Source: Lachnospiraceae bacterium KGMB03038
GTDB taxonomy: Bacteria; Bacillota; Clostridia; Lachnospirales; Lachnospiraceae
Assembly (NCBI GenBank): GCA_007361935.1
Contig: CP041667.1
Location: 1,144,501-1,208,500 of the forward strand
Reading direction: 5' to 3'
Length of the DNA stretch: 64,000 bases
Below are positions 50,332-60,000 of the stretch, in pieces. The notes beneath the pieces are model-generated. The model was not told where the DNA came from and searched no databases. It saw nothing but the letters and a program-made list of their open reading frames with translations. The position numbers and the translations under genes were made by a program. The stretch's first letter is position 1; each line of letters opens with the position of its first letter.

Positions 50332-51267
50332 ATGGCGAAAGGCAGAGAGATAAAATTGCCCCTTCCCGCAGCCGCTGATCTGTTCAGCACACAGGAGGAA
50401 CGTGACGAGGCAAAGCGGGAGTTTATAGCAGACATTCCTCTGGAAGAGATCAGCGACTTTCCCGATCATCCGTACAAAGTAAAGCAGGATGAAAGTATGT
50501 TGGAACTGGCAGCAAGTATCCGGGAGAAAGGTGTGGTCAATCCTGCTCTGGTGCGCCCGAAACCGGAAGGCGGTTATGAAATGGTGGCAGGACACCGTAG
50601 AAAATTCGCCAGTGAGCTTGCCGGGAAAACGGTCATGCCCTGTATTGTGCGAAATCTGACAGATGATGAAGCTACAATTATCATGGTGGACTCTAACCTG
50701 CAAAGGGAGAAAGTCTTACCGTCAGAAAAAGCCTTTGCTTATAAAATGAAGTTGGAGGCCATGAACAGACAAGCAGGACGCCCTAGCAAAAATATGACAC
50801 CAGTGGTGTCAAATTCTTTAGGTATAAGAACAAATGAAGTTCTGGCAAAAGAAGTGGGCGAAAGCAGAGAGACAATCCGTCGTTACATCCGTCTTACCGA
50901 ACTTATCACATCTATTCTGGATATGGTGGATGAGGGGAAGATTGCCATGCGTCCGGCGGTAGAACTGTCTTACCTGCCGAAAGAACAACAGCAGGTGCTT
51001 TTTGACACAATGGAACAGGAGGACTGTACTCCAAGTCACGCACAGGCCATTAAAATGCGGAAGTTTGCAGAGGCGGGAAAGCTGAATGAGGATGTGATCC
51101 TGTCGATCATGACAGAGGAAAAACCGAACCAGGTGGAGCAGTTTAAAATCCCGAAAAAGAGGATTGACAAATATTTCTCTCCGGGAACCACGCCAAAGCA
51201 GATGGAGGACACAATCATTAAGGCACTGGAACTGTACCGCAGACGGGAGAGAGGACGGGAGAGATAA
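50332..51267 (+). CDS. parB: ParB/Spo0J-like partition protein
   Basis: The 311-residue protein has the ParB N-terminal nuclease/CTPase-fold domain. IPLEEISDFPDHPYKV lies near residue 35, the GGYEMVAGHRRKFAS motif near 82, and MVDSNLQREKVLPSEKAFAY near 122. A helix-turn-helix follows (TNEVLAKEVGESRETIRRYIRLTEL) near 175, and then a C-terminal dimerisation part. It overlaps parA by 47 bases. With parA broken, its segregation function may be impaired. ParB proteins of this kind are common at the start of conjugative element modules. Confidence 0.92.
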   Translation: MAKGREIKLPLPAAADLFSTQEERDEAKREFIADIPLEEISDFPDHPYKVKQDESMLELAASIREKGVVNPALVRPKPEGGYEMVAGHRRKFASELAGKTVMPCIVRNLTDDEATIIMVDSNLQREKVLPSEKAFAYKMKLEAMNRQAGRPSKNMTPVVSNSLGIRTNEVLAKEVGESRETIRRYIRLTELITSILDMVDEGKIAMRPAVELSYLPKEQQQVLFDTMEQEDCTPSHAQAIKMRKFAEAGKLNEDVILSIMTEEKPNQVEQFKIPKKRIDKYFSPGTTPKQMEDTIIKALELYRRRERGRER

Positions 51268-51495
51268 GAGGACGTCAGGGGGAAAGTGGGTTCCTATGTG
51301 GCTTCCCAGTTTTCCCGATTTTCTGGTTCCCCCTTCCCACACCCTACCCCTTCCGGATTACCAGCAGTTTACCAGCCGAAAAGAAGAATAAGGAGCCGGT
51401 GGCTATCCACATTCCACCGGATCAGTACCCAACCCTGCCAGTCAGCAGGGCTTTTTTTATGCGAACTGAAAGGTTTAGAAATGGAGGAGAATGAA

Positions 51496-54400
51496 GTGAA
51501 GAAAATCAAGCAGTTATTCAAGAAAGGGATCGCACTGGCGTTGGCAGCGGTCACGACACTGTCCGTCTTTCCGGCGGCAACAGTATCGGCTGCGTCCGAG
51601 CGGGCAACGATCACATTTGCTTACTGCTATGACGGAAATGGGAATACCATCCGTTATCAGCAGACCTTTTCCCATAACGGAATTACCTGTGGACATGCAG
51701 GAGAGGCCCGAACCCGGATCTATGCGGATGGGGAGAACGCTTACTGTATTGAACCGGGAATTACCTTGCATACAGGAAACACATTGGAGCGGGATGCTTC
51801 TGTGTTGTGGAATAACTTGGGGAAAGAAAAGCAGGACGCTGTGAACCTTGCCCTTCTGTATGGCGCACAGGGCAGCATGGGAAGTTTGTCCGGTACGGAA
51901 GATGAGAAAATCCTTGCGACACAGATGGTCATATGGGAAATTGTGACCGGGTGCAGGAATGCCACCGCTCCATACACTCAGACGGACGCTAAATTTTATA
52001 ATGGTCTTTGTGTAAACGGAGCAAACAGCGGTGTGGCAGCGGCTTATAACCAGATTATCTCCGGCATGATCAGCCACGGAACCATTCCCGGTTTTGCGTC
52101 CGGCAGTACAGACAGCGCCCCGCAGGAACTGAAATGGGACGGAAATCAGTATGTGCTGAAACTGACAGATACCAATGGAGTCCTGTCGAAATTCAATTTC
52201 ACATCGTCTAACAGTGATGTGAAAGTCAGCACATCTGGAAATACACTGACCATCACATCCAATAAAGCGATTGCCGGGAACGTGCAGTTATCTGCAACCA
52301 AGAAAATTCCCACAGTGAGTAGCAGCGCCAAGTTGATTGCTTATGGAGATCCGTCTTTGCAGGACGTGGTTACAGGTGTGGAGAATACAGCAGCAGTGCA
52401 GGCGTATCTGAATGTGAAAATCCCTTATGGACACGTCCAAATCGTGAAAACTTCTGAGGACGGTGTGGTAGCCGGATTAAAATTCCAGATCACGGGGAAT
52501 TGCATTGACCAGACTGTGACAACCGGAGAAGATGGAACCATCCGGGTGGAGAACCTTCAGCCGGGAACCTATACAGTAACCGAGCTGACCGAGAACAGAT
52601 ATGAACCGCAGAAAGCGCAGACTGTGGAAGTCAAAGGCGGGGAGACCGTTACCGTGGATTTTTCCAATATCCTCAAGCGTGGCAGTCTGAAAGTGACCAA
52701 GACTTCTGAGGATGGTCTGGTAGAAGGCATGAAGTTCCACCTTTATGGGACCTCTCTTTCTGGTATCCCGGTGGATGAGTATGCGGTTACGGACAGCACA
52801 GGTGTTGCCACGTTTTCTGATATTCTGATTTCCGGCGATACACCATATACACTGGAGGAAGTCGAGACAGCAGAGCGATACGTGGTTCCGGCGGCTCAGA
52901 ACGTGACTGTCAACTGGAACGAAGTGACCAATGCCACTGTCCATAATGTACTGAAAAAGTTCCGGGTAACGGTTATAAAGACAGACCGGGAGACAGGAAT
53001 TCCGCAGGGAGACGCTACACTGGCAGGTGCGGTATACGGGATCTATAACGGGGACACATTGATTGACACCTACACCACAGACAGCAAGGGCAGCTTTACC
53101 ACAAAATATTATGTATGTGGCGATGACTGGACAATCCGGGAGATTGCTCCGTCCGAAGGGTATCTTCTGGATGAGACTTCCTACCATGTGGGTGCGGAGG
53201 CAACCCTTTATACGGTAGAGCTGAACGATACTTCCAATGATGTGACTGAGCAGGTCATCAGAGGAAAAATCTCTATTATCAAACACACAGATGATGGCAG
53301 TACACAGATTGAGACACCGGAGGAAGGCGCAGAGTTCCAGGTGTACTTAAAGAGCGCAGGCAGCTATGACAGCGCAAAGGACAGTGAGCGGGATACTTTG
53401 GTGTGTGACGAGAACGGATATGCCGAGACCAAAGACCTGCCTTATGGTATTTATACCGTCCACCAGACGAAAGGATGGGAAGGCCGGGAGATGATTGAGG
53501 ATTTTGACGTATATATCAGCAGTGACGGAGAAGTTTACCGCTATCTCATCAACAACCGCCTGTTTGAATCCTATATCAAAGTGGTCAAAAAAGATGCAGA
53601 AACCGGAAATACCATTCCTCTTGCGGGAGCTGGGTTCCAGATCTATGACGAGTCCGGGAATCTTGTGACCATGAAGTATACCTATCCGGAGGTAACAGAA
53701 CTGGATACTTTCTATACAGGAAGCGACGGTTATCTCATTACGCCGGAGGTTCTTCCTTACGGAAATTACACATTGGTAGAGGTGCAGGCTCCCTATGGGT
53801 ATGTACTGGACAGTACGCCGGTTCCATTCACGGTATCCGAGGAACAGTCTGGGGAGGACAGTGGAGTGACCGTGATCACGGTGGAAAAAGAGGATATACC
53901 GCAGAAAGGCAAGATCCTTGTGACAAAGACAGGGGAAGAATTTTCCTCTGTGCAGATATCCGGAGACGGTGTGGTAGACAAAGACGGGAACCTTGTGGAA
54001 GGAGAAAACATTTATACTCCTGTTTACGAAGTAACTGGACAGGCAGGGGCGGTATATGAAGTGATCGCTGCCGAGGACATTGTGACACCGGATGGAACTG
54101 TGCGGGCAGCCGCCGGGGAAGTGGTAGATACCATTACCACAGATGAAGAAGGAAAGGCTGAGACAAAAGAACTGTATCTGGGCAAATACCAGATTGTGGA
54201 AAAGACAGCGCCGGACGGTCTGGTGCTGAATACAGGAATCCATGAGGTGGAGCTGACGTATGCCGGACAGGAAGTATCCGTAACGGAGGCAGATACTGCT
54301 TTCTATAATGAGCGGCAAAAAGTGACGATTGACCTTACAAAGACACTGGAACAGGATGAGATTTTTGGGATTGGAAATGCGGGAGAAATTCAGAACGTGG

Positions 54401-55710
54401 CCTTTGGCCTGTATGCCGCAGAGAATCTGACAGCAGCGGATGGTTCCATGATCCCGGCGGACGGTCTGATCGAGATTGTGTTTTGCAGTACAGAGGGAAC
54501 CGCCGCATTTCAGACAGATCTGCCTTTTGGCAGATATTATGTGAAAGAGGTTGCTACCGACCAGCATTATCTTCTGTCAGAGGAAGCCTATCCTGTGGAC
54601 TTTACCTACCAGGGGCAGGATACCGCTGTGGTTCACATTTCTGTGAACGAGGGCAATGCCATTGAGAATGAGCTGATCCGGGGAAGGATCTCTGGTCAGA
54701 AAGTAGACTCGGATGGTGAGGCACTGGAAGGTGCAACGATTGGTCTGTTTTCCATAGGTACAGAAGAATTTACGGAAGAAACCGCCTTAATGGTAACAAC
54801 CTCTGATAAAGACGGAGCGTTTGCTTTTGAGGATGTACCGTTTGGAAGATGGATTGTACGGGAAATCGCAAGTCCGGAAGGATATGTGCTGAATGAGGCT
54901 CTCCACTATGTATCGGTTACAGAAGATGAGGAAGTGATCGAAGTGGAACTGATCAACAAACTCATTGAGGGAAGTGTGCGTCTGACAAAAGTGGACGCAG
55001 AATATCCGGCGAACAAGCTGACGGGAGCGGTGTTTGAGCTGTATGCAGACACGGACAAAGACCAGAAACTGACCGAAAACGATGAACTTGTGGGAGAAAT
55101 TCCGGAAATCTCAGAAGGCATTTACCAGACGGACGGTCTGCTTTACGGAGGATATTTTGTGAAAGAAAAGACTGCCCCGGAAGGCTTCAAGCTGGATGAG
55201 AACGCTTATTACTTTGAGATCAGCGAGGACGGAAAGATTGTAGACGTGGAAAATGAGGCGGGCGTTGGCTTTATCAATCAGCCGATTACCGGAAAACTAG
55301 AACTGACCAAGACAGACGTTGCGGATGGAAAACCTCTTCCAAACGCCGGATTCCGGATTAAGGACGAGGATGGGAATATTGTTGCCACAGGTGTAACAGA
55401 TGAGAATGGAATCGCTACCTTTACTTTGCGATATGGAAAATACACCTATCAAGAATACAATGCACCGGAAGGATACGAGATTGATGAGTCCGAATACGCT
55501 TTTGAGATCAAAGAAGACGGTCAGATTATAAAAGCTACTATGACCAATGAAAAGATTCCGGAGGAAGTAATCACGACACCAAAAACCGGAGATGACAGCA
55601 GACCGGGCCTGTGGATGGCATTATCTGCCCTGTCTGGTGCAGGAGCGGCAGCTTTTGGTATTCTGGCAGTCGTAAAAGGAAAGAAAAAGAAAGAGGAGGA
55701 ACAGGCATGA
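51496..55710 (+). CDS. LPXTG-type surface adhesin with thioester domain and Cna-B repeats
   Basis: The 1404-residue protein begins with a signal peptide (KKIKQLFKKG then a hydrophobic core ending VSAAS). A thioester (TQXA) domain follows, with the reactive Cys in NAYCIEPG near residue 83 and the partner Gln in LATQMVIWE near 142. About ten SpaA/Cna-B domains come next, each opening with a V-K-T/K-x-D motif such as HVQIVKTSEDG and SLKVTKTSEDG. The C-terminus has TPKTGDD, a membrane helix and a KKKK tail, forming a sortase anchor. I choose the GTG at 51496 because GGAGGAG (51483-51489) is correctly spaced; an ATG at 51481 overlaps that site. It likely aids cell contact during conjugation. Confidence 0.88.
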   Translation: MKKIKQLFKKGIALALAAVTTLSVFPAATVSAASERATITFAYCYDGNGNTIRYQQTFSHNGITCGHAGEARTRIYADGENAYCIEPGITLHTGNTLERDASVLWNNLGKEKQDAVNLALLYGAQGSMGSLSGTEDEKILATQMVIWEIVTGCRNATAPYTQTDAKFYNGLCVNGANSGVAAAYNQIISGMISHGTIPGFASGSTDSAPQELKWDGNQYVLKLTDTNGVLSKFNFTSSNSDVKVSTSGNTLTITSNKAIAGNVQLSATKKIPTVSSSAKLIAYGDPSLQDVVTGVENTAAVQAYLNVKIPYGHVQIVKTSEDGVVAGLKFQITGNCIDQTVTTGEDGTIRVENLQPGTYTVTELTENRYEPQKAQTVEVKGGETVTVDFSNILKRGSLKVTKTSEDGLVEGMKFHLYGTSLSGIPVDEYAVTDSTGVATFSDILISGDTPYTLEEVETAERYVVPAAQNVTVNWNEVTNATVHNVLKKFRVTVIKTDRETGIPQGDATLAGAVYGIYNGDTLIDTYTTDSKGSFTTKYYVCGDDWTIREIAPSEGYLLDETSYHVGAEATLYTVELNDTSNDVTEQVIRGKISIIKHTDDGSTQIETPEEGAEFQVYLKSAGSYDSAKDSERDTLVCDENGYAETKDLPYGIYTVHQTKGWEGREMIEDFDVYISSDGEVYRYLINNRLFESYIKVVKKDAETGNTIPLAGAGFQIYDESGNLVTMKYTYPEVTELDTFYTGSDGYLITPEVLPYGNYTLVEVQAPYGYVLDSTPVPFTVSEEQSGEDSGVTVITVEKEDIPQKGKILVTKTGEEFSSVQISGDGVVDKDGNLVEGENIYTPVYEVTGQAGAVYEVIAAEDIVTPDGTVRAAAGEVVDTITTDEEGKAETKELYLGKYQIVEKTAPDGLVLNTGIHEVELTYAGQEVSVTEADTAFYNERQKVTIDLTKTLEQDEIFGIGNAGEIQNVAFGLYAAENLTAADGSMIPADGLIEIVFCSTEGTAAFQTDLPFGRYYVKEVATDQHYLLSEEAYPVDFTYQGQDTAVVHISVNEGNAIENELIRGRISGQKVDSDGEALEGATIGLFSIGTEEFTEETALMVTTSDKDGAFAFEDVPFGRWIVREIASPEGYVLNEALHYVSVTEDEEVIEVELINKLIEGSVRLTKVDAEYPANKLTGAVFELYADTDKDQKLTENDELVGEIPEISEGIYQTDGLLYGGYFVKEKTAPEGFKLDENAYYFEISEDGKIVDVENEAGVGFINQPITGKLELTKTDVADGKPLPNAGFRIKDEDGNIVATGVTDENGIATFTLRYGKYTYQEYNAPEGYEIDESEYAFEIKEDGQIIKATMTNEKIPEEVITTPKTGDDSRPGLWMALSALSGAGAAAFGILAVVKGKKKKEEEQA

Positions 55711-55796
55711 ATGCAAAGATGTGGATCACGGTCATCTTAGTGGCATTTATCGCAGGAGCCTTGATTTGGTTGAATCTGCGGAACCGGAAGAAATAG
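55707..55796 (+). CDS. Small membrane protein (29 residues)
   Basis: A short ORF, MNAKMWITVILVAFIAGAL followed by a basic tail (NLRNRKK), overlaps the adhesin stop by four bases. It is a single membrane helix with positive-inside charge. AGGAGGA upstream gives a good ribosome binding site. It may assist the adhesin or conjugation apparatus; no family is recognised. Confidence 0.65.
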   Translation: MNAKMWITVILVAFIAGALIWLNLRNRKK

Positions 55797-55863
55797 ACAG
55801 AATGTGACAGGAGGCGGTGGTAAGCCGCCTCTTTACATACCAGACGAAAGGAGGATGAGGACT

Positions 55864-56469
55864 ATGCATGAGGAGGAAAAGAAACGGATGGTGGAAACCT
55901 ATGAGATCACACAGGCGATCCGGATCGGAGACAGGGAGATACTGTTTGGTGTGGACGAAAAACAGGAACTTCCCTATTTCTGTGGATTTTATCGGAGCAA
56001 TGCCCTTGTAGGAGAATACAGCGAGTGCATGGCCGGAGACGACTATGTGGAGATGATGGAACTACTTGCAGACAGAATAAAAACCCAGTGTGAGAAAGTC
56101 CGGGAAGAATGGGCGAAGGTTACAGTTCCGAGGGAAAAGATCACGGAGCAGATGTGTATCCCGCTTTCCAAATGTGACAATCTGAAGGGAAAAGTAATGG
56201 CTGTGCGCCCGGAGGTATTGAGACCAGAATACCGATCTGCGGAACACCAACTTGTCTATGTGCGGAGTGGGAACGGAATACGAAGTAATTCTTTTGGAAC
56301 TGCCTGCTATTGTACGAACCTGTATGACGGGGAAAATGTACGGTGGGAGAGGTATGATTTTCAAGGTGAAGTGAAACCAGAGAACCTGCCGCTGTGGGCA
56401 AGGGAACGGGTAGAGGAAGTGCGGAAACAGGAGACAGAAAAAGTATCTTTATCACAGGAGGTGCGTTGA
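55864..56469 (+). CDS. Conserved element-encoded protein of unknown function
   Basis: The 201-residue protein begins MHEEEKKRMVETYEITQAI and is soluble, with a YEITQAIRIGDREILFGVD motif in which the enzyme class is unclear. It then has LPYFCGFYRSNALVGEYSEC and a C-terminal charged helix. I do not recognise the family with confidence; it is typical of the accessory genes between the adhesin and the helicase in these elements. The ATG at 55864 follows AAAGGAGGATG. A short degenerate copy of its N-terminal motif follows at 56469. Confidence 0.6.
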   Translation: MHEEEKKRMVETYEITQAIRIGDREILFGVDEKQELPYFCGFYRSNALVGEYSECMAGDDYVEMMELLADRIKTQCEKVREEWAKVTVPREKITEQMCIPLSKCDNLKGKVMAVRPEVLRPEYRSAEHQLVYVRSGNGIRSNSFGTACYCTNLYDGENVRWERYDFQGEVKPENLPLWARERVEEVRKQETEKVSLSQEVR

Positions 56470-56549
56470 TGGAGAAACGAGTAAACCAGGGATATGAGAT
56501 AGTTCAGTCTATTGAGGTGGGAACAGCGGGAGCAGCGAAGAGGAACTAA
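56469..56549 (+). pseudogene. Truncated tandem copy of the 55864 protein's N-terminus
   Basis: The 26-codon ORF reads VNQGYEIVQSIEVGTAG before ending. Its GYEIVQSIEVG aligns with TYEITQAIRIG of the preceding gene, after which similarity stops abruptly. The ATG overlaps the previous stop region. It looks like the remnant of a duplicated paralogue with the rest deleted. Confidence 0.55.
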
Positions 56550-56583
56550 AAAGGAAATACAGGAAACAGTACAGGAAAGGTAG

Positions 56584-56802
56584 GTGTGGAAAGTGGCGCA
56601 GATAAATCATAAGGCTGTGCGTTCACTCTCAAAATTGATGGAGGCGGGATTTGACAGCGAAAAAGCAGTTTTAAACATGACAATGGATGATATTCTATCG
56701 CTGCCGGGGATCACAGTGGCAGAGATCGGAATGATCAATGAAATTCAGAAAGCAGTGAAAGCCGGAAAAGTCATTACGTTTTTAGGAGGCGGAGAGATAT
56801 GA
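56584..56802 (+). CDS. Small element-encoded protein (72 residues)
   Basis: The protein has a helical pattern: SLSKLMEAGFDSEKAVLNM, then MTMDDILSLPGITVAEIG, then INEIQKAVKAGKVITFLG. The LPGITVAEIGMINEIQKAV part resembles a helix-hairpin-helix-like motif. GTG starts at 56584 and 56593 are both possible. It overlaps the next gene by four bases, so it belongs to the same operon. The family is not recognised. Confidence 0.6.
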   Translation: MWKVAQINHKAVRSLSKLMEAGFDSEKAVLNMTMDDILSLPGITVAEIGMINEIQKAVKAGKVITFLGGGEI

Positions 56803-57077
56803 GCAGCAGGAAAATAATCAGCTTTACCGACAGCCGGGGAAACCCGCTCTTTTCTCTGCCCGACAGTTCTTTTCTGCGTCTGGAGTATGGAAACGGGGAT
56901 TGCGTTTGCGTTTTCTGCCGCTATCACAGTGAGGAACAGGTGGAGATGGACGGAAAGTGCAGAAGTATTCGCCAGTTTGCAAAGCAGATGGAGAAAAACG
57001 GAATCCGGTATCGGCCTATGAGCGAGACAAAACGGAAAGGAGGCAGGGAGGTATGGCAAAGAAGAAATATGACTTGA
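56799..57077 (+). CDS. Small element-encoded protein (92 residues)
   Basis: A soluble, beta-rich protein (FTDSRGNPLFSLPDSSFLRL, then a DCVCVFCRYHSEEQ region with three cysteines, then a basic C-terminus). The cysteine group C-x-C-x2-C may bind metal. It overlaps the upstream gene by four bases and the helicase gene by 25 bases, so the three are translationally coupled. No family is recognised. Confidence 0.6.
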   Translation: MSSRKIISFTDSRGNPLFSLPDSSFLRLEYGNGDCVCVFCRYHSEEQVEMDGKCRSIRQFAKQMEKNGIRYRPMSETKRKGGREVWQRRNMT

Positions 57078-60000
57078 TCACAGACCTTTATGCTGAGGCG
57101 GTCAAGGAAGTAACTGCCAGTCCGGAAAACTGGTTGGCTTTTTTACGCTCTGCTTGCCGGAACTTCCGTCTGCCTTTTGATGAACAGATCTTAATCTATG
57201 CACAGCGCCCGGAGGCGTCCGCAGTGCTGGCTATGAAAACATGGAATGAAAAGTTTGGACGGTGGGTAAAACGGGACTCCAAAGGAATAGCAGTTTTTGA
57301 CAAAGACAGTCCCTCACTGAGATTAAAATACTATTATGATGTGTCAGATACGCAGGAAGTACGTTACCGACGTCTGCTCCGGCCTGTACCATTGTGGGAA
57401 ATATCGGAAGAATATCAGCCGGATGTGCAGGAAACCCTTGCCAATGCTTTTGGTGTGGACGAGACAGTGACAGGATTTGCAGAAACCATATTGGAGGCAG
57501 CAAAGATTGCAGCAGAAGATAACCTTGCAGATTATCTTCCGGATCTGATATCAGAAAGAAAAGGAAGTTATCTGGAAGAGGTGGACGAGTACAACGTGGA
57601 GGTGGAGGCACGACAGCTTTTAGCGGTCAGTGTTGCCTACATGGTTATGGTACGGTGCGGTGTGGATACAGATCTATATCTGGAAACAGAGGACTTCCGG
57701 AACATTACGGATTTTAATACGCCGGAAATGGTCAATCTGTTTGGTGTTGCGGCCAGTGATGTGTCAGAAATGGCATTATCTGAGATTTCCGATACTGTCA
57801 ATAAGCTGAGAAAAGCAGAGAGAAAGAAAAATCGCACCTTTGCCGGGAGAGAGGCAGACCGATATAATGAAAGCGAAAACAGAGAACAGATTACAGAAAG
57901 GGGCGTTACACATGAGAGCGATCACATACAGCAGACAGGGCGATTATCTTCTTCCGGATCTGACCGTACCGAACGAACCGGAAGTACACCGTGGGAAGTA
58001 CGCTTCCCTGCGCCAGACCTATCTGAAAGAACACCGATACGGGATGTTTCTGAACCTGTTGACGAGGGGAGAACTGAACAGCCATCTGAACGAGGTGCAG
58101 AGAGAAGCACAGGAGCGGATGGGAGTTCTGACAGAACAGATGAAAGCAGCTCAGGGCGTGACGGAGGAACTGAAAGCGAAAGACCAGATGGCGTGGGTAC
58201 AGCAGATGAACAATATCCGGCAGGCGGCGGAAGAGATCGTGATGAAAGAACTGATTTACAGCTAACCGAGCAGGAACCGCAGTTAAAAGATGATGAAGAT
58301 AAAAGGCAGGAACTGATTACAGAGCCACAGCCAACGGTGGCAGAACAACAGTCATTTTTAGAAGAATTGGCAGGAGAGCAGTCTCCTGCTTTTTCTATGC
58401 CACAGGAAATCATCGACTATGCGTTGCAATCCGGTTCTTCCTTTGAACATGGAAAATACAGAATTTACGCCTATTTTCTGCAAGAACACAGCAATAAGGA
58501 AAAAGCAGAATTTTTAAAGCAGGAATATGGGATGGGAGGATCTGTAACTGATTATTTAGGAGAAAGTTTTCGCCAGGATACAAATGCGAAAGGTTATACC
58601 ATCCAGTGGAAGAATTATGAGACTACTCTGAAATGGACAGTGGTTGCAAAGCGGATCAATGAGCTGATCGCTATCGGACGATATATGAGCAAACGGGAGA
58701 TGGAATATCTTCCGGAATATGAAAAAGACGTTCTGGCAAGGGATATTCATATTTTTTTCCGGGATCAGCCGGAAACTTTTTTACGTCCATATCCGTATGG
58801 CTCAGATTATTATAGAGCTATCGAACAGATCCGTCCGCAGCTTGATGATCCCAAACAGGTAAAAGAAATCCTTTCCATGATGGAGGAGGTACTTGCGGGA
58901 ACCGCAGATTATGATCGGCGTTACCCGTCTATGCAACAGACATATCAAGACGTTGCGGATTACCGGGACGGAGTATTCAGTTTGTTTTCCCCCATACCAG
59001 CCGAAAGAGAAAACATGCAGGCTCCTCTGGAGCCTGTTCCGGCGCAGAGCCGGGAGGAGATACTTGCCAGACGTCTCAATACGTTTTACCAGGCGTATGA
59101 CTGGTATAAATACCAGGATACGCTTGAGGCAGGAGAGGCACAGGAGGATGTACTGCGTCAGTTGCAGGAACAGTTGGCTGATCCTCAGTTAGTACGGGGA
59201 ATACACCGCTTTCTGATCAGTGTCCGGGAAGAGATGGATACGGAGGATGAAAACTATGCCGAAGTGTCTGAGCTGATTGCCGAGATCGCGGATTTGCCTG
59301 CCATGAATCCGCCTTATGACCTGCAGGTGGATACGATTGTCACGATAGGAACAAAGGATTATTCCATTGATTTCATATCCGATGAGATGGTGGTTCTGCG
59401 TGATCAGATGTATCCGCTTTTTACTGAGGAAATGCAGCGGGAGGTGTTTGACCGCCGGATACGGGAAAATCCTGCTAACGATCATTTGAAGGCAGATAAA
59501 AAAAATTCTGAGGAACCTGCCGAAAAGAACAAAGAGGAACTGGATCTACCAGAGGAAACCGTGCAGGAGAGCGAATTTACCAGAGTTATACCGGAAGAAA
59601 ATCCCTTTGAAAAGAAGCCGGAAGAACTTCTGGAAGATCTGGCTCCGGCATGGACACAGAAGAAACCTACCAGGAGGGTAAGAAGATTTGATCTGCACCC
59701 GGAGATCACGCAGGAGAGCCGCAACCAGTATCAGATCAAGGATGAGCATTTAGGGGAGGGAACAGCAAAAGAAAAGTTCCGTGCAAACCTCATGGTAATC
59801 CAGTTATTAAAGAAGTGTGAGGAGGAAAACCGCTTTGCCACGCCGGAGGAACAGGAAATCCTTGCCGGATATGTGGGGTGGGGCGGACTCTCTGACGCTT
59901 TTGACGAAACAAAATCTTCATGGTCAACCGAGTATCTGGAATTAAAGACCGTGCTGTCTGAGGAAGAATATACCGCAGCGAGACAGTCCACGCTGACTGC

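Larger units (their letters stand above)
48178..50378 (+). pseudogene. parA: ParA partition ATPase, split by an IS256-family insertion
   Basis: The first 14 codons (MVNCKVIAIANQKG, ATG 48178, GGAGGG upstream) are followed by the insertion. The gene resumes at 49594 with GTGKTTTTVNLGIGLA, VDADPQGDLTTSLGW, the IDCMPSLGMLTINAL switch region and the ParA C-terminus. Removing the IS and one copy of the 8-bp duplication restores a continuous 275-residue ParA. The IS struck inside the Walker A codons (KGG-TGKT). The duplicated target restores AAA GGC GGA on the right side, and a TTG codon at 49575 inside the IS end is in frame. A shorter ParA with an intact P-loop but lacking the first beta strand could therefore still be made. 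Confidence 0.88.

Noticed and set aside
53347..54567. Minus-strand open frame of 406 codons opposite the adhesin
   Set aside because: The repeated Cna-B coding sequence keeps the opposite strand open. The translation shows no domain and has no ribosome binding site.
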